DNA of 7,659 nt, from assembly GCA_023248415.1 (NCBI GenBank), contig JAHFEP010000083.1, positions 1-7,659 of the forward strand, written 5' to 3'. Each line of letters begins with the position of its first letter. Within the stretch, counting starts at the first letter, position 1. The translations under genes were made by a program, and so were the position numbers. The stretch is from Nitrospirota bacterium. GTDB taxonomy: Bacteria; Nitrospirota; CAKKRA01; 9FT-COMBO-42-15. The notes beneath the pieces were generated by a model. The model saw only the letters and a program-made list of their open reading frames with translations, made no database searches and had not been told where the DNA came from. Of the stretch, positions 1 to 5,781 are shown in pieces.

Positions 1-2055
1 GATGCAAGGGAAGACAGGGATAAAGGCCCCGTTTATTTATTGGGAAGACTTGAAAGGGAGTTTTTATCCTTTTCAATTACAAAGCCATACTACTATCAGC
101 TTCGCTACATAGATAAAGATGGAAGCGAGGTTATCAGGATAGACAGCGATGGAAAAAATTCAAAGATAATACCACAAAATCTGCTTCAATATAAAGGCGA
201 TAGATACTACTTCACAGATGCAATGAAATATTCACAAGGCATATGTTATGTCTCTCCTATGGATTTGAATATAGAGAGGGGAGAGATTGAGATGCCTGAA
301 AAACCCGTTGTAAGATTTGCCACGCCTGTTTTTAATAAAAAAAATGAGAAGAGCGGTATTATCATGGTGAATTTATATGCCAGCTATATTATTGAACAGA
401 TGCAGATGATGAATATAACAAAGGGAGGCACTACATTTTTGGTAAACAGAGAAGGCTTTTATCTGTCAAGGCATGAAAACAGGAGTATTGAAAATATGCT
501 TGGCGAAGAGCATCTTAACAAATATTATTCCGATGATATAATCTCTCAGATCTTATCAGGCTCAAAGGGCATTATAAAAATGGAAAAAGAGATTATATCC
601 TATGCCCCGATTGCAACAGGCGATAAATTGACAGGAGATTACTGGGTCATTGCCCTTGTATATCCAAGGGAGAATATATTCTCATCTGTTTTTAATCTGA
701 AGGTAATCTTTTTTATAATCGGCGCTACAACTGTTTTTATGGCCCTGGCCTCAGGATTAATTATAGCAAGGCATTTTACAAGACCCCTCTCTGATCTCTT
801 CAGGGATGTTGAACTTATATCAAAGGAGGATTTCAGCTACAGGCTGAATATCAAGACAGGCGATGAATTGGAGGAATTGGCAGAGCAGATAAATCTCATG
901 GCAGGCAAGCTTGAGGAGTCTAAAAAGAAATTGATAAACTGGAATGACGAGTTGAAAATGGAGGTGGATAAGAGGACATCGGAATTGGCAGAATCTATAA
1001 ATAATCTTACTTTAGAGAGGAACAGGCTGGAGAATATCCTTCTCTGTGCTACTGAGGGGATAATAGTTGCTGATAAGGATGATAATGTAATTATGATTAA
1101 TCCCTCTGCTGAGAGGATATTAAGGATAAAAGGGAAGAAGATACTCGGCAAGAGCATATTTCCGTGCCATAAAAACCCTGAAAGATTAAAAGAATTATTA
1201 ACGGATATAGATAAGACCCCAAGATTTATGATGGTGCAGTTCGGTTCAAAGGCCCTTGATATAAGCGTAGCATCCATAAAGGTTGGTGAAGATATTCATG
1301 GCTCTATGATGGTCTTCAGGGATGTTACAGAAAAGGAGCATTTAGAGGGAGAGCGAAAGGAGCTGGAAAAGAGGATATACCAGACAGAAAAGCTTACATC
1401 CCTGGCAATGATGTCTTCAGGCATAGCCCATGAGATTGGCAATCCGCTTGCTGCAATTAAGACTGCAATACAGGCGCTTATTGAGGATTCATCAGATACA
1501 GAAAGGGTGAGGCGGTTTCTGAAAAATATTCTTAAAGAAGTGAATAGGCTGAATGTATTTATTAAGACCTTTTCAAATTTTGCCCAGCCAAAGTCCTCAT
1601 TTATTATAACCTGCAGCCTTGATAAGATTATGAACGATACCCTTTTCTGGATGGCAAGGGAGGCTAAGAGCCGTAATATAGCCTTAAAATATAAGGCAGC
1701 AAAGAATCTGCCTGATGTAAGAGTTGACCCTCAGCAGATGCAGCAGGTCTTTATCAATCTTTTTATAAATGCTTTTCAGGCCGTGGATAGGGGCGGCAAG
1801 CTGAATGTGGATTTGGATAAAAGCAAGATAGATGGGAAGGATGCAGTAGTTGTATCAATCAAGGATACTGGCACAGGAATTGCTAAAGAGAACCTTAAGA
1901 GGATATTTGACCCGTTCTTTACTACCAAGCCGACAGGAACAGGCTTGGGACTCTCTATTACACACAGGATAGTGAGTGAGCACAAGGGAAGGATTGAGGT
2001 TGAAAGCAAAATTGGAAAAGGGACGACTATAAGGGTATTTATTCCCAGCGCATAA
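1..2055 (+). CDS. Membrane sensor histidine kinase (Cache-HAMP-PAS-HisKA-HATPase), 5'-truncated by window edge
   Basis: The frame is open from base 1, so the true start and the first membrane segment lie upstream; the TTG at 40 is not a convincing start. Residue numbers here count from that TTG. Residues 1-215 look like the distal part of an extracytoplasmic Cache-type sensor (RYIDKDGSE, RYYFTDAMK). One hydrophobic membrane helix spans about 221-243, followed by HAMP (about 244-296), a charged coiled coil, and a PAS domain (about 327-433) with a Cys-His pair in FPCHKNPE. The HisKA H-box AHEIGNPL has its phospho-acceptor His at codon 1429-1431. The HATPase domain shows the N box (NLFINAFQAV), G1 (DTGTGI) and G2 (GTGLGLS) and ends at the stop. 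It should autophosphorylate in response to a periplasmic or membrane signal and pass phosphate to the regulator 26 nt downstream. The ligand cannot be read from sequence. Kinase identity is certain; pairing and target are inferred from adjacency. Confidence 0.95.
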   Translation, partial: DAREDRDKGPVYLLGRLEREFLSFSITKPYYYQLRYIDKDGSEVIRIDSDGKNSKIIPQNLLQYKGDRYYFTDAMKYSQGICYVSPMDLNIERGEIEMPEKPVVRFATPVFNKKNEKSGIIMVNLYASYIIEQMQMMNITKGGTTFLVNREGFYLSRHENRSIENMLGEEHLNKYYSDDIISQILSGSKGIIKMEKEIISYAPIATGDKLTGDYWVIALVYPRENIFSSVFNLKVIFFIIGATTVFMALASGLIIARHFTRPLSDLFRDVELISKEDFSYRLNIKTGDELEELAEQINLMAGKLEESKKKLINWNDELKMEVDKRTSELAESINNLTLERNRLENILLCATEGIIVADKDDNVIMINPSAERILRIKGKKILGKSIFPCHKNPERLKELLTDIDKTPRFMMVQFGSKALDISVASIKVGEDIHGSMMVFRDVTEKEHLEGERKELEKRIYQTEKLTSLAMMSSGIAHEIGNPLAAIKTAIQALIEDSSDTERVRRFLKNILKEVNRLNVFIKTFSNFAQPKSSFIITCSLDKIMNDTLFWMAREAKSRNIALKYKAAKNLPDVRVDPQQMQQVFINLFINAFQAVDRGGKLNVDLDKSKIDGKDAVVVSIKDTGTGIAKENLKRIFDPFFTTKPTGTGLGLSITHRIVSEHKGRIEVESKIGKGTTIRVFIPSA

Positions 2056-2081
2056 ACAGAAGGTGCGAGGTTGACATAAAC

Positions 2082-3500
2082 ATGAGCTACACAATACTGA
2101 TAGTGGAAGACGACAATGTTATGAGAGAGACCATCTCTGATGTCCTTGCGAAGAGAGGCTATAAGACCTTTTTGTCTCAAAATGGAAAGGACGCTGTTGA
2201 GCTTATCCAAAAAGAGAAGATAGACCTTGTCCTTCTGGATTTAAGGCTTCCTGATATAGACGGCATTACAGTGTTGAAAAAGATAAGAAAGATAGATGAG
2301 GGGATTCAGGTAATTGTTATGACAGCCTTTCCAGATGTTAAGAGCGCCATCCTCGCAATCAAATCAGGCGCATACGATTATATTAATAAGCCCTTTGAAT
2401 TAGAGGAGCTTATGTTCAACATAGAAAAGGCCCTTGAGATTCACAGCTTAAAAACAGAGGTTCAGCGGCTCAAATATCAGCAGAAGGCAATTGATGATGA
2501 AAAGAAGATGATAGGCATAAGCCCTAAATTTATTCAGCTTAAAAATATGCTGTCAAAGGTTGCAAAGGCGCCAAAGACGCCTGTTTTAATATATGGCGAG
2601 ACAGGGACAGGAAAGGAGCTTATTGCAAATGAGCTTCACAGGCTTAGCGATAGAAAGGATAAGCCTTTGGTGAAATTGAATTGCAGCGCTATACCAGAGC
2701 AGCTTTTGGAATCAGAGCTATTTGGTTATGAAAAGGGCGCCTTTACAGATGCAAAGCAGAGAAAGAAGGGGCTTCTTGAACTTGCTGACGGCGGCACAAT
2801 CTTCTTGGACGAGATTGGTGATATGAGCATTAATCTTCAGCCAAAACTCTTGCGTGTCCTTGAGACACAGAGCTTCAAAAGGATAGGAGGCCTGACAGAT
2901 ATTTATGTTGATATAAGGATAATTGCTGCAACCCATCTTAATCTTAAAAGCATGATAAAAGATGGGAGATTCAGAGACGACCTTTACTACAGGCTAAAGG
3001 TGGTTACACTGGATATCCCGCCTCTAAGAGAGAGGGTAGAGGATATTATTTCTCTATCCGAGAGTTTTATTGAAGAGAATAACAGGTCCTTTGGTAAAGA
3101 GATAAAGGGATTTACAGATGAGGCAGAGAAGATGCTGCTCTCATATCACTGGCCTGGCAATATAAGGGAATTAAAAAATATAATTGAAAGGGCGTCCATA
3201 CTTGCAGTGGACTGGATTACTCCGGAAAATCTTCCGCTTGAACTTACATCCGGAGGTGAGATAGAGACTGATAAAACTTCCCTGCCTGTTCGGCAGACAG
3301 GAAATTTCAAATCTCAAATCTCAAATTCCAAATCTCATAATGAAGAATTGCTTTCCCTTTCAGAGATAGAAAAGAGGCATATACAAAGTGTCCTTTCTGA
3401 CTCAAGATATAATATTACAAAGGCATCTAATATCCTCGGCATCTCACGTCTTACCTTAAGAGAAAAGATAAAAAAATATAAATTGAGCATGCCTGCGTAG
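2082..3500 (+). CDS. Sigma-54-dependent response regulator, NtrC class (REC-AAA+-Fis HTH)
   Basis: This 472-residue protein has the usual three-domain layout. The receiver (1-120) has the acidic pair D10/D11, phospho-acceptor D53 (LLDLRLPD), T81 and K103. The AAA+ domain (about 145-380) has Walker A GETGTGKE, Walker B GGTIFLDEIGD and the sigma-54 contact loop, which reads GAFTDA instead of the classic GAFTGA. A C-terminal Fis-type helix-turn-helix ends the protein (ITKASNILGISRLTLREKIKKY). When phosphorylated it should oligomerise, hydrolyse ATP and remodel sigma-54 polymerase. The ATG at 2082 is preceded by only a modest GAGG element about 11 nt upstream. The gene is probably cotranscribed with the kinase. 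Residues about 400-419, between AAA+ and HTH, are encoded by repeat DNA (see 3281-3336). The likely target is the -24/-12 promoter 209 nt past its stop codon; that target is inference, while the family assignment is direct. Confidence 0.95.
   Translation: MSYTILIVEDDNVMRETISDVLAKRGYKTFLSQNGKDAVELIQKEKIDLVLLDLRLPDIDGITVLKKIRKIDEGIQVIVMTAFPDVKSAILAIKSGAYDYINKPFELEELMFNIEKALEIHSLKTEVQRLKYQQKAIDDEKKMIGISPKFIQLKNMLSKVAKAPKTPVLIYGETGTGKELIANELHRLSDRKDKPLVKLNCSAIPEQLLESELFGYEKGAFTDAKQRKKGLLELADGGTIFLDEIGDMSINLQPKLLRVLETQSFKRIGGLTDIYVDIRIIAATHLNLKSMIKDGRFRDDLYYRLKVVTLDIPPLRERVEDIISLSESFIEENNRSFGKEIKGFTDEAEKMLLSYHWPGNIRELKNIIERASILAVDWITPENLPLELTSGGEIETDKTSLPVRQTGNFKSQISNSKSHNEELLSLSEIEKRHIQSVLSDSRYNITKASNILGISRLTLREKIKKYKLSMPA
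3281..3301. repeat. Palindromic repeat in the regulator's AAA+/HTH linker
   Basis: CCTGCCTG (3281-3288) and CAGACAGG (3294-3301) form an inverted repeat with 7 of 8 pairs around TTCGG. It encodes LPVRQTG, directly between the AAA+ domain and the Fis HTH. It has the look of a dispersed intergenic palindrome rather than conserved coding sequence. Confidence 0.6.
3302..3336 (+). repeat. Heptanucleotide tandem repeat (5 units) in the regulator's linker
   Basis: Five consecutive 7-mers read AAATTTC, AAATCTC, AAATCTC, AAATTCC and AAATCTC. They abut the 3281-3301 palindrome and encode a Ser/Asn/Lys/Gln-rich stretch (NFKSQISNSKS) unlike the flanking protein. Because 7 is not a multiple of 3, loss or gain of one unit would shift frame and remove the DNA-binding domain. 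Confidence 0.8.
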
Positions 3501-3509
3501 CTGATAGAA

Positions 3510-3558
3510 ATCTTACCAGTATGGTAAGATACTTACCACGCCGATAAATCCCTTACCA
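3510..3558. promoter_or_regulatory. Candidate activator (UAS) array: CTTACCA dyad plus two direct half-sites
   Basis: A dyad with perfect 9-bp arms ATCTTACCA (3510-3518) and TGGTAAGAT (3522-3530) around a 3-nt spacer is followed by two more copies of CTTACCA. The three direct copies start at 3512, 3532 and 3552, exactly 20 bp apart, which is about two helical turns, so they would lie on one DNA face. The array lies about 150-200 bp upstream of the -24 element, the usual place for NtrC-type enhancer sites. Binding by the adjacent regulator is inferred. A role as terminator is unlikely because no T tract follows. Confidence 0.6.
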
Positions 3559-3609
3559 GCTTAATAATAACTGTTACTATCCGCTATTTTGCTTTATTAA
3601 GTATTTGAA

Positions 3610-3622
3610 AATCAATTATTTT
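3610..3622 (+). promoter_or_regulatory. Possible IHF-type DNA-bending site
   Basis: AATCAATTATTTT matches the IHF core WATCAA-N4-TTR except for the last base. It lies between the putative enhancer array and the -24/-12 promoter, where IHF often bends DNA for sigma-54 systems. In DNA this AT-rich, chance matches are common, so this is weak evidence. Confidence 0.25.
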
Positions 3623-3708
3623 TTCAAATCTTTACTAATCTGTTAATTTTACAATAGTTATATCATTTCAGAGCCATTCCCCTTTTAAAAATTATTTACT
3701 CTTAATTT

Positions 3709-3724
3709 TGGTATATGTCTTGCA
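3709..3724 (+). promoter_or_regulatory. Sigma-54 (-24/-12) promoter for the cupredoxin-peroxidase-Rieske operon
   Basis: TGGTATATGTCTTGCA matches the consensus TGGCAYR-N4-TTGCW with only one mismatch (T for C at position 4). The near-invariant GG (3710-3711) and GC (3722-3723) are separated by exactly 10 bp. Transcription would begin about 12 nt after the GC, near A3735, giving a 5' leader of about 95 nt before the GTG at 3830. The adjacent gene encodes a sigma-54 activator and candidate enhancer repeats lie upstream at normal distance, which raises the likelihood well above that of an isolated motif match. Confidence 0.75.
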
Positions 3725-3771
3725 ATAAACAAATAAGCAAGGGGGGGGATCATCATTAAATATCAAAATTC

Positions 3772-3806
3772 ATCTGTGTAATCTTTTTAGAAATCTGTGA
3801 AATCAT
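3772..3806 (+). repeat. Dispersed repeat, ATCTGTGTAATC family, copy in the cupredoxin leader
   Basis: ATCTGTGTAATC (3772-3783) is followed by AAATCTGTGAAATCAT (3791-3806). The latter matches AAATCTGTGTAATCAT at 7085-7100 at 15 of 16 positions. Both copies sit immediately upstream of a gene's ribosome binding site, here within the predicted leader of the cupredoxin mRNA. No protein is encoded. Confidence 0.75.
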
Positions 3807-3815
3807 AATTTAGAA

Positions 3816-3823
3816 AAGGAGGT
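3816..3823 (+). promoter_or_regulatory. Ribosome binding site that selects the GTG 3830 start
   Basis: AAGGAGGT is a near-perfect Shine-Dalgarno. It lies 6 nt from the GTG at 3830 but only 3 nt from the in-frame TTG at 3827, so GTG 3830 is the better start. Confidence 0.7.
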
Positions 3824-3829
3824 GGTTTG

Positions 3830-4585
3830 GTGAGAGGTTTTGTTTTTGTAGTTCTGTTATCTTTATCAATCCTTGTATCGGGATGGAGTGTTTATGCTTA
3901 TGAGGTTACAAAGGTAGATAATGGAGGGACAGTAAAAGGAAAGGTTACATTCAAGGGTCAATTGCCGAGTGATGCTGTAGAGAAGATTACTATCACAAAG
4001 AATACCGATGTATGCGGCACGGGGTCTCGCGAGGTTGTTTGGGTTGATGTTAAAGGAAATGCCCTGAGGGGAGTTTTTGTTTTTATTGACGGAATAACAA
4101 AAGGCAAAGATTGGTCAAAACCAAAAGAAGGAAAATATTTAATAGAGCAAAAGGACTGCCGTTTCAGACCATGGGCTCAAGTGATGAAGCCAGGACCAAT
4201 TACTATCAGAAACAGCGACAAGGGTGTTCTCCACAATATCAATACAAGAGAGATGATAGGGGTGGATGCAGGTAACCCTGTGAAGAAGGTAATCTTTAAT
4301 TTCGGCCAGCCTGACCCAGGAGATATTGAGAAGGAATTAAAGCCCAGAAGGGCGCCGTTTATTTCTATTAACTGCGAGGCACATAACTTTATGTTCGGCT
4401 TTATGATGGCGCCAGAGCATCCCTATGCAGAGGTGGTAGGAGAGGACGGCTCATTTGCAATTAAAGATGTGCCCCCTGGAGCCTATACAGTTAAGGCATG
4501 GCATCCGACGTTTGGGCTTAAAGAGGGAAAAGCGACTGTGCCTGCAAAGGGTGCAGCAGATGTAAATTTTGAGTTTTCAAAATAA
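3830..4585 (+). CDS. Secreted cupredoxin-like (plastocyanin/CarboxypepD_reg-like) protein
   Basis: The 251-residue product begins at GTG 3830. A signal peptide (hydrophobic about 4-21, cleavage probably after VYA at 23) sends it to the periplasm. The mature part looks like a cupredoxin fold with candidate type-1 copper ligands H135 (in VLHNIN), C182, H185 and M188 (in NCEAHNFM). It then runs into a carboxypeptidase-regulatory-like beta segment with the typical HPYAEVV, DGSFAIKDVPPGAYTVKAWH pattern. This C-x2-H-x2-M followed by DVPPG-Y-x4-WH layout is known from bacterial proteins often labelled methylamine utilisation or plastocyanin-like. It is the first gene after the sigma-54 promoter and lies 63 nt before the first peroxidase. 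It probably carries electrons to or from the peroxidases or the Rieske enzyme; the exact role is inferred. The extra Cys at 62 and 110 could form a disulfide. Confidence 0.8.
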   Translation: MRGFVFVVLLSLSILVSGWSVYAYEVTKVDNGGTVKGKVTFKGQLPSDAVEKITITKNTDVCGTGSREVVWVDVKGNALRGVFVFIDGITKGKDWSKPKEGKYLIEQKDCRFRPWAQVMKPGPITIRNSDKGVLHNINTREMIGVDAGNPVKKVIFNFGQPDPGDIEKELKPRRAPFISINCEAHNFMFGFMMAPEHPYAEVVGEDGSFAIKDVPPGAYTVKAWHPTFGLKEGKATVPAKGAADVNFEFSK

Positions 4586-4629
4586 TCCCCTCTTAACCCC
4601 CCTTTAGAAAAGGGGGGATTGGGGGGATT
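4584..4629. repeat. C6/G6 hairpin repeat between cupredoxin and first peroxidase genes
   Basis: A perfect stem CCCCCCTTT (4597-4605) / AAAGGGGGG (4609-4617) with loop AGA can be extended by an outer pairing of AATCCCC (4584-4590) with GGGGATT (4623-4629). It begins within the cupredoxin stop codon and ends 19 nt before the next ATG. This C/G-rich palindrome resembles repeats seen in many copies in several environmental genomes. No T run follows, so it is unlikely to be a full intrinsic terminator. It could stabilise mRNA ends or reduce transcription downstream. Confidence 0.7.
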
Positions 4630-4648
4630 TGAGGGAGGTGAGCAGATT

Positions 4649-5779
4649 ATGAAGAAAAAAACAATATCTGTTTCAGTAATAATTGCTGCAATGTTATTCC
4701 TCTTTGTTCCTCCTCTTATGGCAGCAGAGTTCCCTGATATTGGGCCATTGCCTGAGAGAAAGGCGCCGAATCCAAAGGCAGTTGAATTGGGAAAGGCCTT
4801 ATTTTTTGATGCAAGGCTGTCAGGGGATGCAAGTCTCAGTTGCGCAACATGCCACAACTCTGAAATGGGGTTTACAACGCGTGATTCATTATCAGAGGCA
4901 TATCCTGGTTCAAAGCACTGGAGGAATGCGCCAACATTGTTAAATGTAGTTTATAAAGGCAAAACCTATGGATGGGATGGCAGACTGGATGACCTTGATG
5001 ACATGCTCAGGGATATGATTACAGACTCTATGAACATGAACATGGACATGCAGCTTATGCAGGAGAGGCTTAAACAGGACCCCAAGATAGTTAATCTTAC
5101 AAAAGAGGGATATGGGGACAAAAACATGGGCACATCCCAAAAAGGTGAGATGACCCACTATGTAGCAAGGAATGCCATTATCCAGTTTTTAGAAACACTC
5201 GTCTCAAAGAATGTTCCATTTGACAAGGGAAATCTCTCTGCCAAGGCAAAGGAGGGCATGGCGCTTTTTAAAGGAAAGGCAGGCTGCATCCAGTGCCACA
5301 ATGGCCCGTATTTCTCTGATGGCAAGCCTCATAATACAGGTGTTCCAGAGAACCCCGATGTCTTTAAAGACCCACAGAGGCACTTTACCTATGTTGCATA
5401 TATGATGTTCATGGGTGTTGACAACAGGATGAGCTGGAGGAGGGATGTTGGTTATTACACTATATCAAAGGATATGAAAGACATTGGGAAGTTTATCACA
5501 CCAACACTGCGTGAGCTTAAATATACAGCGCCGTATATGCATAACGGAATATTCAAGGGCTTGGATGAGGTCATAGAGTTTTATAACAAGGGTGGTGGAG
5601 AGGACAGGCCGGGGCTAAAGGATGCAGGGATTAAACCTCTCGGGTTGAGTGCGAGCGAAAAAGAGGCATTAAGGGAATTCATCCTGAGTTTGAGCGGAGA
5701 CCCTATTACAATTCCGATGCCAAAGGGTGTAAAGGTTGAATATCAGCCTCTACCTAATTGGAAGGGGGTGAAGAATTGA
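4649..5779 (+). CDS. Di-heme cytochrome c peroxidase family protein (CcpA/MauG superfamily), IdrP-type by context
   Basis: The start is ATG 4649, preceded by GGAGGTGA at good spacing; the open frame extends further up but has no better start there. The 376-residue product has a signal peptide (KKK, hydrophobic 6-22, cleavage near LMAA at 23-26). Two heme-attachment motifs follow: SCATCH (C65, C68, H69) and GCIQCH (C213, C216, H217). Near the C-terminus YMHNG (M297) corresponds to the Met axial ligand of the high-potential heme in bacterial CCPs, where MauG has Tyr. An unusual Met-rich stretch at 123-137 (MNMNMDMQLM) lies where CCPs usually have a Pro/Glu-Met loop. It should act in the periplasm on peroxide. 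Beside an AioB-like Rieske gene it resembles IdrP proteins of iodate reductase loci. Its stop overlaps the next start, so translation is coupled to the second peroxidase. Family certain; IdrP role inferred. Confidence 0.9.
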   Translation: MKKKTISVSVIIAAMLFLFVPPLMAAEFPDIGPLPERKAPNPKAVELGKALFFDARLSGDASLSCATCHNSEMGFTTRDSLSEAYPGSKHWRNAPTLLNVVYKGKTYGWDGRLDDLDDMLRDMITDSMNMNMDMQLMQERLKQDPKIVNLTKEGYGDKNMGTSQKGEMTHYVARNAIIQFLETLVSKNVPFDKGNLSAKAKEGMALFKGKAGCIQCHNGPYFSDGKPHNTGVPENPDVFKDPQRHFTYVAYMMFMGVDNRMSWRRDVGYYTISKDMKDIGKFITPTLRELKYTAPYMHNGIFKGLDEVIEFYNKGGGEDRPGLKDAGIKPLGLSASEKEALREFILSLSGDPITIPMPKGVKVEYQPLPNWKGVKN

Positions 5780-5781
5780 TG
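5762..5781 (+). promoter_or_regulatory. Translational coupling junction (ribosome binding site plus TGATG overlap)
   Basis: The TGA stop of the first peroxidase (5777-5779) and the ATG of the second (5779-5781) share one base. AAGGGGGTGA (5762-5771), lying inside the first gene's last codons, gives a 7-nt spacing to this ATG. Together these favour ATG 5779 over the in-frame ATG 5860, which has no Shine-Dalgarno. Confidence 0.8.

Larger units (their letters stand above)
3501..3829. other. Intergenic regulatory region between the response regulator and the redox operon
   Basis: This is 329 nt of AT-rich DNA with no convincing ORF or RNA gene. From left to right it holds the CTTACCA dyad and repeats (3510-3558), an inverted repeat TTTGAAAA/TTTTCAAA (3604-3611 and 3621-3628) overlapping a near-match to an IHF site, the -24/-12 promoter (3709-3724), a run of eight G (3741-3748), a copy of the ATCTGTGTAATC repeat family (3772-3806) and the ribosome binding site of the cupredoxin gene. 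No hairpin followed by a T run closes the two-component operon, so some read-through from the kinase/regulator genes into the redox genes is possible. Confidence 0.8.

Noticed and set aside
40..42. TTG as the start codon of the histidine kinase
   Set aside because: The frame is open back to base 1, there is no Shine-Dalgarno, and a Cache sensor kinase needs an upstream membrane helix that is missing. The gene is truncated by the window edge.
837..2210. Long reverse-strand open frames opposite the kinase gene
   Set aside because: They lie antisense to clearly conserved kinase domains, show no recognisable domains and have no ribosome binding sites; they are shadows of the real gene.
3302..3336. 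CRISPR-like array
   Set aside because: The units are 7 nt, directly tandem with no spacers, and lie inside a coding region.
3510..3530. Intrinsic terminator after the response regulator
   Set aside because: The dyad is AT-rich with a 3-nt spacer and no T tract follows; its half-site is repeated twice more in direct orientation, which fits protein binding sites better.
3741..3748. Run of eight G as a ribosome binding site for a small leader peptide
   Set aside because: No ATG, GTG or TTG with an open frame of useful length follows at proper spacing; only an ATT codon sits there and that frame stops within a few codons.
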